Positions 31,599 to 42,468 of a stretch of 45,512 bases of DNA are shown in pieces. Under the pieces are notes generated by a model. It worked only from the letters and a program-made list of their open reading frames with translations, did not search any database and was not told where the DNA came from. The first letter of the stretch is position 1, and each line of letters opens with the position of its first letter. The stretch covers positions 1-45,512 of the forward strand of contig JAAVFJ010000057.1 in assembly GCA_014800845.1 (NCBI GenBank), written 5' to 3'. Both the position numbers and the translations under genes were made by a program. This DNA is from Bacteroidales bacterium (lineage in GTDB: Bacteria; Bacteroidota; Bacteroidia; Bacteroidales; Muribaculaceae).

Positions 31599-32489
31599 AT
31601 GACCCAAAGAATAATACCAGTGGCCCTGTGCCAGCAATCATACGGCTCCGATGTGGCCGCCAACAGACAGAAAAATCTCCACGCTATAGCTCGTGCGGCT
31701 GAGGGTGGTGCTAAGCTCGTGGTGCTCTCCGAGCTTCACGATTCGCTTTATTTCTGCCAGACTGAGAATGTAGACACTCACGACCTGGCCCACCCCCTTG
31801 ATGCCGACAGCTGCCGTGCTTATGCCGAGGCTGCCCGCCGACATGGTGTGGTGCTTGTGTGCAGCTTCTTCGAGAAGCGCGCGCCGGGCATCAGCCATAA
31901 CACCTCGGTGGTCTATGACGCCGACGGGTCCGAGGCGGGGCGCTACCGCAAGATGCACATACCCGATGACCCGGCCTACTATGAGAAATTTTATTTCACA
32001 CCCGGCGACCTCGGTTTCCATCCCATTCAGACCTCGCTGGGCAAGCTCGGCGTGCTCGTCTGCTGGGACCAGTGGTTCCCGGAGGCTGCCCGCATCATGG
32101 CGCTCTCCGGCGCCGAGATGCTGATCTACCCCACCGCCATAGGTCTTGAGAGCACTGACACCCCCGAGGAGCAGCAGCGTCAGCGCGAGGCATGGATCAC
32201 CGTGCAGCGCGGCCACGCAGTGGCCAACGGACTGCCCGTGGTGACTGTAAACCGCGTGGGCTACGAGCCGGACCCCTCCGGTGCCACCGGTGGCATACAG
32301 TTCTGGGGGAGCTCCTTCGTGGCCGGCCCGCAGGGTGAATTCCTGTATCAGGCCCCCACGGACCGCGAGGAAATCAAGATCGTGGAGATAGACATGAACC
32401 GAGGCGAGCAGGTGCGCCGCTGGTGGCCCTTCCTGCGCGACCGCCGCATTGACGCTTATTCACCCCTGCTTAAACGCTTTAACGACTGA
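31599..32489 (+). CDS. aguB: N-carbamoylputrescine amidase
   Basis: Nitrilase-superfamily amidase (EC 3.5.1.53) that hydrolyses N-carbamoylputrescine to putrescine, CO2 and ammonia. The 296 residues carry the Glu-Lys-Cys triad: Glu in LVVLSELHDSLYF, Lys in YRKMHIPDDPAYYEKFYF and Cys in LGVLVCWDQWFPEAAR. The run YYEKFYFTPGD is typical of AguB-type enzymes. It follows aguA after 30 bases and its stop overlaps the next start by one base. Confidence 0.95.
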   Translation: MTQRIIPVALCQQSYGSDVAANRQKNLHAIARAAEGGAKLVVLSELHDSLYFCQTENVDTHDLAHPLDADSCRAYAEAARRHGVVLVCSFFEKRAPGISHNTSVVYDADGSEAGRYRKMHIPDDPAYYEKFYFTPGDLGFHPIQTSLGKLGVLVCWDQWFPEAARIMALSGAEMLIYPTAIGLESTDTPEEQQRQREAWITVQRGHAVANGLPVVTVNRVGYEPDPSGATGGIQFWGSSFVAGPQGEFLYQAPTDREEIKIVEIDMNRGEQVRRWWPFLRDRRIDAYSPLLKRFND

Positions 32490-34447
32490 TGGTAAGCCTA
32501 CAGAATCTGGGGGTGGAATTCAGTGCCCGACCCCTTTTCAGCGGTATCAACGCCGTAATCAATAAGACCGACCGCATAGCACTCGTGGGGAAGAATGGTG
32601 CGGGAAAGAGCACGCTGCTCAAAATCATAGCCGGCATGCAGGAACCCACCACCGGCACCGTGGGGAAGCCTTCGGACCTGACGCTGGGCTATCTGCCGCA
32701 GCAGATGGTTCTGGCCGACGACACCACCGTGATGGATGAGGTGAAGAAGGCCTTCAGCCACATCACGGCGCGCAAGGAGGAGGTGGAGCGTATCACCGCC
32801 AGTCTGGCCGAGCGCACTGACTACGAGAGCGAGGATTACGCGCGCCTCATTGACCGCTTGACATATCTCAACGAGCGCATAGACATAGAGGGTGCCGACA
32901 ACATGATAGCCGAGGCGGAGCGCACGCTGACGGGTCTGGGCTTCGAACGCTCCGATTTCAATCGCCCTACCTCGGAGTTTTCCGGCGGTTGGCGTATGCG
33001 TATAGAGCTGGCTAAAATTCTGCTGCAGCGTCCCGACCTGCTGCTGCTCGACGAGCCCACCAACCATCTTGACATAGAGTCCATACAGTGGCTGGAGCAG
33101 TTTCTGGTGAGCAGCGGCAAGGCTGTGCTGCTCGTGAGCCACGACCGCGCGTTCATAGACAATGTCACCAACCGCACCATCGAGATTTCCTGCGGAAAGG
33201 CTTACGACTACAAGGTGAACTACTCTCAGTTCGTGGAGCTGCGCAAGGAGCGCGTGGAGCAGCAGATGCGTGCTTACGAGAATCAGCAGAAGACCATAGC
33301 CGACCTCAAGGACTTCATAGAACGTTTCCGCTATAAGGCCACCAAGGCCGTGCAGGTGCAGAGCCGCATCAAGCAGCTGGAGAAGATTGTGCCGATAGAG
33401 GTCGATGAGGTGGACACCTCTCACCTCAACCTGCGTTTCCCCCCGGCACCCCGCAGCGGCGACTTCCCCCTGATACTGGAGGATGTGGGTAAGGCCTACG
33501 GCGACCATCAGATTTTTGACCACGCCACCTTCACGCTGCGTCGCGGCGAGAAAGTGGCCTTCGTGGGCAAGAACGGCGAGGGTAAGTCCACGCTCGTGAA
33601 GTGCATCATGCAGCAGATTCCCTTCACCGGCAGCCTGAAGATAGGCCACAATGTGAAGATAGGCTACTTCGCGCAGAATCAGGCGCAGTTGCTCGACGGC
33701 GAGCTGACCGTGTTTGACACCATCGACCATGTGGCTGTGGGGGATGTGCGCCTCAAGATTCGCGACCTGCTGGGCGCCTTCATGTTTGGCGGCGAGGCCT
33801 CTGACAAGAAAGTGAAGGTGCTGAGCGGCGGCGAGAAGACTCGTCTGGCCATGCTTCGCCTCCTGCTTGAGCCCATGAACCTGCTGATTCTCGACGAGCC
33901 CACCAACCACCTCGACATGAAGACCAAGGATATACTCAAAGAGGCTATCCGAAACTTTGACGGCACTGTGATTGTGGTGAGCCATGACCGTGAATTCCTG
34001 GATGGCCTGGTGGAAAAGGTCTACGAGTTTGGGGGCGGAAAGGTGCGTGAACACTTAGGTGGCATCTATGACTTCCTCCACTCCCGCAAAATCGATTCTC
34101 TCAACGACCTGGGAACCCCCAAGCCCGCTGAAAAGAAGATGCCTGCCCCCGACAAAAAGCCGGAACCGGCAGCCCCCTCTGCCCCCGCGCCGGCAAAAAA
34201 GCAGTTGAGCTATGCCGAGCAGAAGGAGCGGGAGAAGATGCTCCGCAAGGCACGCAAGGATGTGGAGGAGGCCGAAGCAAAGATAGCTGAGATGGAGGCC
34301 CGTCAGGCTGAGATGGAGGCTAAGATGGCCGAGGGGCAGAGTGACCCGGAATTTCTGGAGGAGTATGCCGCCCTCACTAAGAGTCTTGAAAATCAGATGA
34401 GTGTCTGGGAACTCGCCCAGATGCGTTATGAAGAAATGAACCAATGA
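32489..34447 (+). CDS. ABC-F family ATPase, Uup/YheS-like
   Basis: Soluble ABC-F protein with two ATPase domains and no membrane part; such proteins act on the ribosome during translation. Domain 1 has Walker A GKNGAGKSTLLK (about residue 38), signature FSGGWRMRIELAK and LLLLDEPTNHLD. A linker helix region with basic residues follows (about residues 240-300). Domain 2 has GKNGEGKSTLVK, signature LSGGEKTRLAML and LLILDEPTNHLD. From about residue 545 a Pro/Lys/Ala-rich spacer leads to a charged coiled coil (EAEAKIAEMEARQAEMEAKM), as in Uup. The 652 residues fit. It overlaps aguB by one base and the M13 gene by four. Confidence 0.94.
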   Translation: MVSLQNLGVEFSARPLFSGINAVINKTDRIALVGKNGAGKSTLLKIIAGMQEPTTGTVGKPSDLTLGYLPQQMVLADDTTVMDEVKKAFSHITARKEEVERITASLAERTDYESEDYARLIDRLTYLNERIDIEGADNMIAEAERTLTGLGFERSDFNRPTSEFSGGWRMRIELAKILLQRPDLLLLDEPTNHLDIESIQWLEQFLVSSGKAVLLVSHDRAFIDNVTNRTIEISCGKAYDYKVNYSQFVELRKERVEQQMRAYENQQKTIADLKDFIERFRYKATKAVQVQSRIKQLEKIVPIEVDEVDTSHLNLRFPPAPRSGDFPLILEDVGKAYGDHQIFDHATFTLRRGEKVAFVGKNGEGKSTLVKCIMQQIPFTGSLKIGHNVKIGYFAQNQAQLLDGELTVFDTIDHVAVGDVRLKIRDLLGAFMFGGEASDKKVKVLSGGEKTRLAMLRLLLEPMNLLILDEPTNHLDMKTKDILKEAIRNFDGTVIVVSHDREFLDGLVEKVYEFGGGKVREHLGGIYDFLHSRKIDSLNDLGTPKPAEKKMPAPDKKPEPAAPSAPAPAKKQLSYAEQKEREKMLRKARKDVEEAEAKIAEMEARQAEMEAKMAEGQSDPEFLEEYAALTKSLENQMSVWELAQMRYEEMNQ

Positions 34448-36396
34448 GCAATGACATAAAGCACGGCGTGAAGCTCGCCAATATGCACCCCGCTACCGAC
34501 CCCGCAGCGGACTTCTATGACTACGCCGCCGGCGGCTGGATTGACGCGCACCCGCTGAAGGGTGAGTATGCCCGCTACGGGCTTTTCGACGACCTGCGCG
34601 AGAAGAATCGCGAGCAGGTGAAGGAGCTGATCACCTCGCTGGCAGCTCACCCCGACGCCAAGGTGCCGGGCACTGTGGCGCAGAAAATCAATGACCTCTA
34701 TGAGATGGGCATGGACACCGAGCGCCGGGAGCGCGAGGGTGCCGAGCCCCTGATGCCGCAGCTGCGCCACATAGCCAAGGCCGACGAGGAGCGGCTCACA
34801 GACCTGATTGCCTGGGCGCATCTCGGCCTCACGTCCAGCTTCTTCTCTTCCGGCGTGGGGAGCGACCCCAAGGACTCCACCATGAATATAATGCATGTGG
34901 GTGAAGGGGGCCTCGGTCTCGGCGACCGCGACTATTATCTGGTGAAGAGCGAGGAGCACGACAAGATTCTGGAGGCTTACCGCCGCTATATAGTGAAGCT
35001 GATGATGCTGACCGGCTACACCGAAGCCGATGCCGAGCGTGTGCGTGACACGGTGATGCGCATTGAGACCGAGCTGGCCGGCTACAAAAAAACTCGCGAG
35101 GAGCGCCGCAATCCGCTGTTGGCTTACAATCCCCGCACTATGGAGGAGCTCCGCGCTGAGATGCCCGGCATAGACTTGGACGCTTATTTCCGCGCCCTCA
35201 ACATCGACGGCCTTGAACGCGTGAATGTAGGTTCGCTCGGCTACCTCAAGAAGCTCAGCGACTATCTGCCCACCCTCTCCCCTCAGGAGGTGAAGGATTA
35301 TATCTCCTTCCAGGCCGTAGATGCCGCCACCGGTCTTTTGTCGCAGGACTTCTATGATGCAAGCTTCGAGATGTATGATGTGACCATGAGCGGCATAGAG
35401 GAGCAGGAGCCCCTTTGGAAACGCGCTATGGCCATCCCCGGTTCCATGCTCGGGCAGGCTCTGGGTCAGCTCTATGTGGAGAAGTATTTCCCCCCGCAGG
35501 CTAAGGAGCGGATGGTCACTCTCGTGGAGAATCTGCGCCGTGCGCTGGGGCAGCGCATGATGAGTCTGGAGCGCATGGGTCCCGAAACCAAGGCTAAGGC
35601 CATGGAAAAGCTGCAGGCCATGACGGTGAAAATCGGCTACCCCGACAAGTGGAAGGATTACTCCGGAATAACCGTGGACCCCACCCGCAGCTATCTGGAG
35701 AATGTCTGCGAGGCTTCACGCTGGTATGTGCGCGACAACTACAACAAGCTCGGAAAGCCGGTGGACCGCGACGAGTGGCTGATGAATCCGCAGACGGTGA
35801 ATGCCTATTACCGTCCGGACATCAATGACATCTGTTTCCCGGCCGGTATTCTGCAGCCCCCATATTTCGACCTCAATGCTGACGATGCACTGAATTATGG
35901 CGCCATCGGTGTGGTGATAGGCCACGAGATGACCCATGGCTTTGATGACCAGGGGCGCCGCTTTGACAAGACCGGTAATCTGAACGACTGGTGGACGCCG
36001 GAGGATTCCGATGCGTTCAATAAGATAGCCGACAGGCTCGTGGCGCAGTTCGACGCCATCGAGGTGGCTCCCGGCACCCATGCCAACGGCCGCTTCACGC
36101 TGGGCGAAAACATAGCTGACCAGGGTGGCCTGCGTGTGGCCTTCACGGCCTATCAGGAGAGTGGCTCCGACGGGCTCAACCGCACAATCGACGGCTTCAC
36201 CCCCGCGCAGCGCTTCTTTATAGCCTACGCTCAGCTGTGGGCCGAGAGCATCCGCCCCGAGGAGATTCTCGTGCGCGTGAAGAGCGACCCCCATTCGCTC
36301 GGACGCCAGCGCGTAAACGCCACTCTGAGCAACTTGCCGGAATTTGCCGAGGCTTTCTCCCTCCCTCTGCGCGAGGATTCCGTGCTTATCTGGTAA
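34444..36396 (+). CDS. M13 family zinc metallopeptidase, apparently cytoplasmic
   Basis: Neprilysin-type oligopeptidase (M13). The 650 residues show the N-terminal block PAADFYDYAAGGWIDAHPL, the zinc motif VIGHEMTHGFDDQGRRFD (HExxH) and the third ligand Glu in LGENIADQGGLRVAF. ADDALNYGAIG precedes the active site as in the family. There is no signal peptide: the chain begins MSNDIKHGVKLANMHPATDP. It also lacks the usual C-terminal Cys-x-Val-Trp end (it ends VLIW). Both fit a cytoplasmic enzyme, unlike most Bacteroidales M13 lipoproteins. It sits in the agu operon, overlapping the ABC-F gene by 4 bases. Confidence 0.93.
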   Translation: MSNDIKHGVKLANMHPATDPAADFYDYAAGGWIDAHPLKGEYARYGLFDDLREKNREQVKELITSLAAHPDAKVPGTVAQKINDLYEMGMDTERREREGAEPLMPQLRHIAKADEERLTDLIAWAHLGLTSSFFSSGVGSDPKDSTMNIMHVGEGGLGLGDRDYYLVKSEEHDKILEAYRRYIVKLMMLTGYTEADAERVRDTVMRIETELAGYKKTREERRNPLLAYNPRTMEELRAEMPGIDLDAYFRALNIDGLERVNVGSLGYLKKLSDYLPTLSPQEVKDYISFQAVDAATGLLSQDFYDASFEMYDVTMSGIEEQEPLWKRAMAIPGSMLGQALGQLYVEKYFPPQAKERMVTLVENLRRALGQRMMSLERMGPETKAKAMEKLQAMTVKIGYPDKWKDYSGITVDPTRSYLENVCEASRWYVRDNYNKLGKPVDRDEWLMNPQTVNAYYRPDINDICFPAGILQPPYFDLNADDALNYGAIGVVIGHEMTHGFDDQGRRFDKTGNLNDWWTPEDSDAFNKIADRLVAQFDAIEVAPGTHANGRFTLGENIADQGGLRVAFTAYQESGSDGLNRTIDGFTPAQRFFIAYAQLWAESIRPEEILVRVKSDPHSLGRQRVNATLSNLPEFAEAFSLPLREDSVLIW

Positions 36397-36415
36397 CATC
36401 AAAAATCTTTACAAA

Positions 36416-38551
36416 TTGAGTTCAACTACTGAAAATCCGGAACTTCAGCTGGCCTACCGGTTGGCTGACCACACCGGTGCCAACATCTTTCTGACAGGCA
36501 AGGCGGGAACGGGCAAGACCACTTTCCTGCGCAATCTCTGCACCCGTTCCTCCAAGCGAATAATCGTGGCCGCACCCACCGGTATAGCGGCTATCAATGC
36601 ACGCGGCGCCACGCTCCACTCGCTGTTGCAACTCAATTTCGGACCATACGTGCCGGGCATGAGGCAGGAGGCACGCAAATTCAGCAAGCGTAAGCTCGCC
36701 CTGCTCCGCTCCATGGATATGCTGGTCATCGACGAGATAAGCATGGTGCGTGCCGACCTGCTCGATTATGTGGACGATGTGCTGCGCAGTGTCCGCAATC
36801 CTCACCGCCCCTTCGGCGGCGTGCAGCTCCTCATGATCGGTGACCTGCAGCAGCTCCCGCCGGTGGTGAAGGATGCCGAGTGGAGCATGCTGCGCGAGTA
36901 TTATCAGAGCCCCTACTTTTTCCACAGCCGCGCGCTGGCTCAGGCCGGCTACGTCACCCTGGAGCTCTCAAAGGTCTATCGCCAGGATGATGCCGATTTC
37001 CTCTCGCTGCTCAATAATATCCGCGCCGGCAGGGAGCTGCAGAACACGGTGGAGCTGCTTAATCGCCGCTATCAGCCCGATTTCCATCCCGACAACACCA
37101 ACCCCTGGATACGCCTCACCACTCACAACGCTTCGGCGCGCGCTGTCAATGACCGCGAGATGCAGAAGCTGCCGGGGCGCGAGACGACCTATTCCTGCAT
37201 TGTGGAGGGCAACTTCCCGGAAAATGCTTATCCGGCCGACGATGTGCTCCGCCTAAAGCCGGGCGCGCAGGTGATGTTTATTAAGAATGACACCGAAGGG
37301 CACCGCTACTTCAACGGCATGATAGGGCGCGTGGAGAGCCTGTCGGCCGACGATGTCACGGTCAGTGTGCCCGACGAGGAGGAGCCCATCACGGTGGGGC
37401 GCGTGGTGTGGGAGAACACCCGCTATGACATAAACCCGCAGACCAAGGAGATGACCGAAGTGGTGGAGGGTGCATTCTCGCAGATTCCGCTGCGCACGGC
37501 CTGGGCTATCACTATCCATAAGAGTCAGGGCCTGACCTTCAGCCACGCTTGCATTGACGCTTCCGATTCCTTTGCCCACGGGCAGGCTTACGTGGCTCTC
37601 TCGCGCTGCAAGAATCTGCAGGGGCTTGTGCTCACCTCTCCGCTGCGTCTTGACAGTATTATCACGGATCCGGCCGTGAGCAGTTTCCTGGAGCATGGAC
37701 GCCTCACGCGCCCCGACGGCTCGCAGGTGTCGCGCCTCGAATTGGAATATGTGGCCACGCTGCTTGACAAGCTTTTCATGCCCGACGAGCTCTCCCGCCA
37801 TTTCAATGACTATCACCGTGTGGCGGAGGAGGCTTTCCGCAGCACCTATCCCAATCTGATGAAGCGCTACAGTGCGGCGGCCCGCGACCTTGCGGAGCTC
37901 TCCCGCGTGGGCACAAATTTTGCGGCGCAGTATCGCGGTATTCTGGCGGCCGACACGGTGCCCCTCTCGGAATCGGAGTTGCAGGGGCGTGTCAAGGCCG
38001 GCGCCAGGTATTTTCATAACCGCCTGTTCCCGCTGTTTCAACTCCTCTCGGAGACCCCCTCGGAGCATGACAACGAGAAGCTGCAGCAGCGCCTGCAGCG
38101 TCTGCGCGAACCGTTTCAGAAGGAGATTATCCTGCTGCTCACCATGCTCAAGTATCTGCAGAGGAACAGCTTCTCTACTGCCGAATATCTCAGGGAGCGC
38201 GCCCGCGTCATTGTCACTCTTGAAGACTCCGGCAAGCGCCAGGATGCGGCGGCCAAGACTCGCAAACGGGGCGCGCGCAAAGAGGCGCAACCGAAGCAGG
38301 CCGAGTCGGCTGATATAGAGAACCCGGACCTGTTTGCCAAGCTGCGCCGATGGCGAATGGCCAAGGCCACTGAGCTGGGTGTGCCCGCCTTTCAGGTGTT
38401 TTCCACCAAGGCGCTCATCAGCATAAGCAACCGCATGCCCGTCACCCCCAAATCCCTGCTCGAATGTAAAGGGGTAGGGGAGACCCTGGCCGACAGATAT
38501 GGAAACGATGTGCTCAAAATAGTGGCTAACTACATACGTGACAACCGATGA
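36416..38551 (+). CDS. PIF1-like helicase with C-terminal HRDC domain
   Basis: Superfamily 1B DNA helicase. Walker A is LTGKAGTGKTTFLRNLC (about residue 25), then AAPTGIAAINARGATLHSLL, Walker B MLVIDEISMVRADLLD, MIGDLQQLPPVV and the C-terminal helicase motif AWAITIHKSQGLTFSHACID. The last 75 residues form an HRDC domain (LRRWRMAKATELGVPAFQVF, TPKSLLECKGVGETLADRYG), which binds nucleic acid. The start is probably TTG at 36416 (711 residues), 19 bases after the M13 stop; the open frame reaches further up but only by overlapping the M13 gene. It may resolve DNA structures such as G-quadruplexes; that role is inferred from the family. Confidence 0.9.
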   Translation: MSSTTENPELQLAYRLADHTGANIFLTGKAGTGKTTFLRNLCTRSSKRIIVAAPTGIAAINARGATLHSLLQLNFGPYVPGMRQEARKFSKRKLALLRSMDMLVIDEISMVRADLLDYVDDVLRSVRNPHRPFGGVQLLMIGDLQQLPPVVKDAEWSMLREYYQSPYFFHSRALAQAGYVTLELSKVYRQDDADFLSLLNNIRAGRELQNTVELLNRRYQPDFHPDNTNPWIRLTTHNASARAVNDREMQKLPGRETTYSCIVEGNFPENAYPADDVLRLKPGAQVMFIKNDTEGHRYFNGMIGRVESLSADDVTVSVPDEEEPITVGRVVWENTRYDINPQTKEMTEVVEGAFSQIPLRTAWAITIHKSQGLTFSHACIDASDSFAHGQAYVALSRCKNLQGLVLTSPLRLDSIITDPAVSSFLEHGRLTRPDGSQVSRLELEYVATLLDKLFMPDELSRHFNDYHRVAEEAFRSTYPNLMKRYSAAARDLAELSRVGTNFAAQYRGILAADTVPLSESELQGRVKAGARYFHNRLFPLFQLLSETPSEHDNEKLQQRLQRLREPFQKEIILLLTMLKYLQRNSFSTAEYLRERARVIVTLEDSGKRQDAAAKTRKRGARKEAQPKQAESADIENPDLFAKLRRWRMAKATELGVPAFQVFSTKALISISNRMPVTPKSLLECKGVGETLADRYGNDVLKIVANYIRDNR

Positions 38552-39354
38552 TTCACCGCATAGACACCCTCACCGCCCCCGCTCTCGCCCCCTTTGCCTC
38601 TCTCACCGAAGCGCAGCTCCGTTCACGCCTTGACCCCTCCCGCGCTTTGATAATAGTGGAGAGTCCGAAGGTGATTACCTCCGCACTGCGCGCCGGGTTG
38701 GAGCCGGTTTCGCTGCTATGCGAGGAGAAGCATATAGCCGGCGATGCAGCTGAAATCATAGCCGCTCACCCGGAGATGGAGGTCTATACCGGCTCGCGGG
38801 AACTGCTCGCTTCGCTCACCGGCTACACGCTCACGCGCGGCTTGCTCTGCGCCATGAGGCGCCCCGCGCAGCCCTCAGTAGCTGAAATCTGCGGCGATGC
38901 CCGCAGGGTGGTGGTGCTTGAAGAGGTGAGCGACAGCACAAACATCGGCTCCATCTTCCGCTCCGCGGCAGCGTTAGGATTCGACGCCGTGCTGCTCACA
39001 CGCAACTGCTGCGACCCGCTGGGGCGTCGTGCCGCGAGAGTGAGTATGGGGAGCGTATTCCTGGTGCCCTGGACATGGATTGACAACCCCGCCGAAGAAT
39101 TAAAATCCCTCGGCTTCACCACCGCCGCGCTTGCCCTGCGCACTGACAGCATCAACATCGACGACCCTGAGCTGGAAGACGCCCCCCGCCTGGCCCTAAT
39201 CTTAGGTAGCGAAGGCTGGGGCCTGCCCGCCGCCACAATAGAAGCCGCCGACCACACCGTCTGCATCCCCATGCACCACACCGTAGACTCCCTAAACGTA
39301 GCCGCCACCGCCGCCATAGCCCTCTGGCAACTCCGCCCCCGAAATGCACTTTGA
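38548..39354 (+). CDS. TrmH/SpoU family RNA methyltransferase
   Basis: Predicted 2'-O-ribose methyltransferase of the SPOUT (trefoil-knot) class acting on tRNA or rRNA with S-adenosylmethionine. Knot motifs are VVVLEEVSDSTNIGSIFRSA (motif 1), ALILGSEGWGLP (motif 2) and CIPMHHTVDSLNVAATAAIA (motif 3). About 100 residues precede the knot, including LDPSRALIIVESPKVITSAL, which resembles an RNA-binding region. The 268 residues fit. It overlaps the helicase gene by 4 bases and ends the operon. A REP-like palindrome follows 5 bases after its stop. The exact target nucleotide cannot be told. Confidence 0.9.
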   Translation: MIHRIDTLTAPALAPFASLTEAQLRSRLDPSRALIIVESPKVITSALRAGLEPVSLLCEEKHIAGDAAEIIAAHPEMEVYTGSRELLASLTGYTLTRGLLCAMRRPAQPSVAEICGDARRVVVLEEVSDSTNIGSIFRSAAALGFDAVLLTRNCCDPLGRRAARVSMGSVFLVPWTWIDNPAEELKSLGFTTAALALRTDSINIDDPELEDAPRLALILGSEGWGLPAATIEAADHTVCIPMHHTVDSLNVAATAAIALWQLRPRNAL

Positions 39355-39358
39355 TTTT

Positions 39359-39379
39359 GCGCCTGTCAGGCGCTCCACT
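39359..39379. repeat. REP-like palindrome 1
   Basis: GCGCCTGTCAGGCGC followed by TCCACT. On the minus strand it reads AGTGGA then GCGCCTGACAGGCGC, that is a GTGG-like foot next to a hairpin, as in REP sequences. Lies at the 3' side of the RAYT-like gene. Confidence 0.7.
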
Positions 39380-39403
39380 CGATTGTGGCTTTAGAGCTTC
39401 TTT

Positions 39404-40348
39404 CTATAGTTTTGCTGATTGGGCTATGGTTTCGGCTAAGGTGTTGGCTTGGATGGCTTTCTCGCGGGTCAGGATAGGAGTACGGGTGCTGTAATCTGCC
39501 GGACCGATTAGGAGCAGGCGCCCCTCTTGGCATAGTTGAAATTGGGAAAGCGCGGGCTTGTACCGCTCAGGGAAGCCGTTATCGGTGATGATAATGAGTG
39601 ATGCACCGCCGGCTATTGCGTTATCGCGTATCTCCTTTTCAGCTTGACTGATAAACGGGGAGACTAAGACCCCTCCGCTCCGGATGGTTTCCTCCCATTC
39701 CTTTTTCCGTCTCATTAGTTCATCTGCCGAATAGCTCCGGCTGATTCTGACAGCGCTTTTATGTGGATGATTGAGAAGAAACAGGTTGCCGAAGGCGCTG
39801 TAAGTTTCTTCTCCGATTTTGATTTTTAAGGAGCGGCGGAAGTATTCCGGAAATAGGCGCCGGGCAAGGTATCTGCGGGGATTGTCGGCTATGTAATCGG
39901 AGAAATTTTGCCGCTGACCTTGGCGGTAAACTATTTTGTCATTGAATCCGTGAGTGAAGAACGGATGGCTGAGATTGCTTTCGCGAGTGCAGAGACCTTT
40001 GAATTTCCTGAGATGGGTGCCTATAGGTTCGTCAAGAGTCTCGGTTACGAAGAGTAGCAGATGCACATGATCGGGCATTATAACCTTGTTCAGGAGTGTT
40101 ATGCTCCCGGTGTTATGCAGCCATGATTGCAGACAGCGGTCAATTAACTCGCCTGCCGGAAAATTGCGGGAGACAGCCTTTAATTTACCGGAAGCATTTT
40201 CGCGAATGATTTCTGACAGCACCGGAGTCTCCGGATTTTTCATCAGCGTAATCATATAAATGCACCGCTCCTTGTAGTCATGCCAGCGTGCCCGCTGCAA
40301 GTAGTCGGGGTGCTTTCTTGATAATTGCTGATTGGGGAGGAAGGGCAT
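39404..40348 (-). CDS. RAYT-like HUH transposase with extra C-terminal domain
   Basis: A 314-residue protein. Residues 1 to about 200 look like a REP-associated tyrosine transposase (Y1/IS200 class): KVIMPDHVHLLLFVTE has the HUH metal motif (His-Val-His) and NFSDYIADNPRRYLARR the catalytic Tyr region. LRKFKGLCTR is the expected helix. About 115 more residues follow, which RAYTs (usually 150-200 residues) lack. They include RSGGVLVSPFISQAEKEIRD, GASLIIITDNGFPERYKP and LCQEGRLLLIGP, alternating strands and helices that resemble a DprA/SLOG-type Rossmann fold; that is inference. The gene is AT-richer than its neighbours and is flanked by REP-like palindromes, as domesticated RAYTs are. It has no IS ends. 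Confidence 0.78.
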   Translation of the reverse strand: MPFLPNQQLSRKHPDYLQRARWHDYKERCIYMITLMKNPETPVLSEIIRENASGKLKAVSRNFPAGELIDRCLQSWLHNTGSITLLNKVIMPDHVHLLLFVTETLDEPIGTHLRKFKGLCTRESNLSHPFFTHGFNDKIVYRQGQRQNFSDYIADNPRRYLARRLFPEYFRRSLKIKIGEETYSAFGNLFLLNHPHKSAVRISRSYSADELMRRKKEWEETIRSGGVLVSPFISQAEKEIRDNAIAGGASLIIITDNGFPERYKPALSQFQLCQEGRLLLIGPADYSTRTPILTREKAIQANTLAETIAQSAKL

Positions 40349-40360
40349 AGCTTTTTAACC

Positions 40361-40381
40361 GCGCCTGTCAGGCGCTTCACT
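40361..40381. repeat. REP-like palindrome 2
   Basis: GCGCCTGTCAGGCGC followed by TTCACT, 13 bases upstream of the RAYT-like start. Same orientation as palindrome 1, with one base difference in the foot. Confidence 0.72.
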
Positions 40382-40440
40382 TTACTGCTGCAAATTTAAG
40401 CCTTTTTTATTGCTCAAGCAAATAAAAATTCCGCCAGTTG

Positions 40441-40461
40441 AGTGAAGCGCCTAACAGGCGC
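40441..40461. repeat. REP-like palindrome 3, inverted
   Basis: AGTGAA followed by GCGCCTAACAGGCGC. It is inverted relative to palindrome 2 and 59 bases from it, so the two form a BIME-like pair. The bases between them (40382-40440) are AT-rich with no gene. Confidence 0.72.
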
Positions 40462-40493
40462 GGCCTCTACCGTCTGTAGCTCTCCCGGGGAGT

Positions 40494-40532
40494 GAAAAAA
40501 GGAAGGCGCGGCCCCGGGGTGGGGTCGCGCCT
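40494..40532 (-). terminator. Intrinsic terminator of dnaK
   Basis: AGGCGCGGCCCC (40504-40515) pairs with GGGGTCGCGCCT (40521-40532; one G-T pair). Read on the minus strand the stem ends in TTCCTTTTTTCA. It lies 32 bases past the dnaK stop codon and is a good rho-independent terminator. Confidence 0.82.
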
Positions 40533-40563
40533 ACTGGTTTCTATAAATCCGGGAAGAGGATGA

Positions 40564-42468
<1,905 letters not shown>

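Noticed and set aside
39404..40348. Autonomous IS200/IS605 insertion sequence
   Set aside because: No TnpB, no IS ends, and REP-like palindromes on both sides fit a RAYT better.
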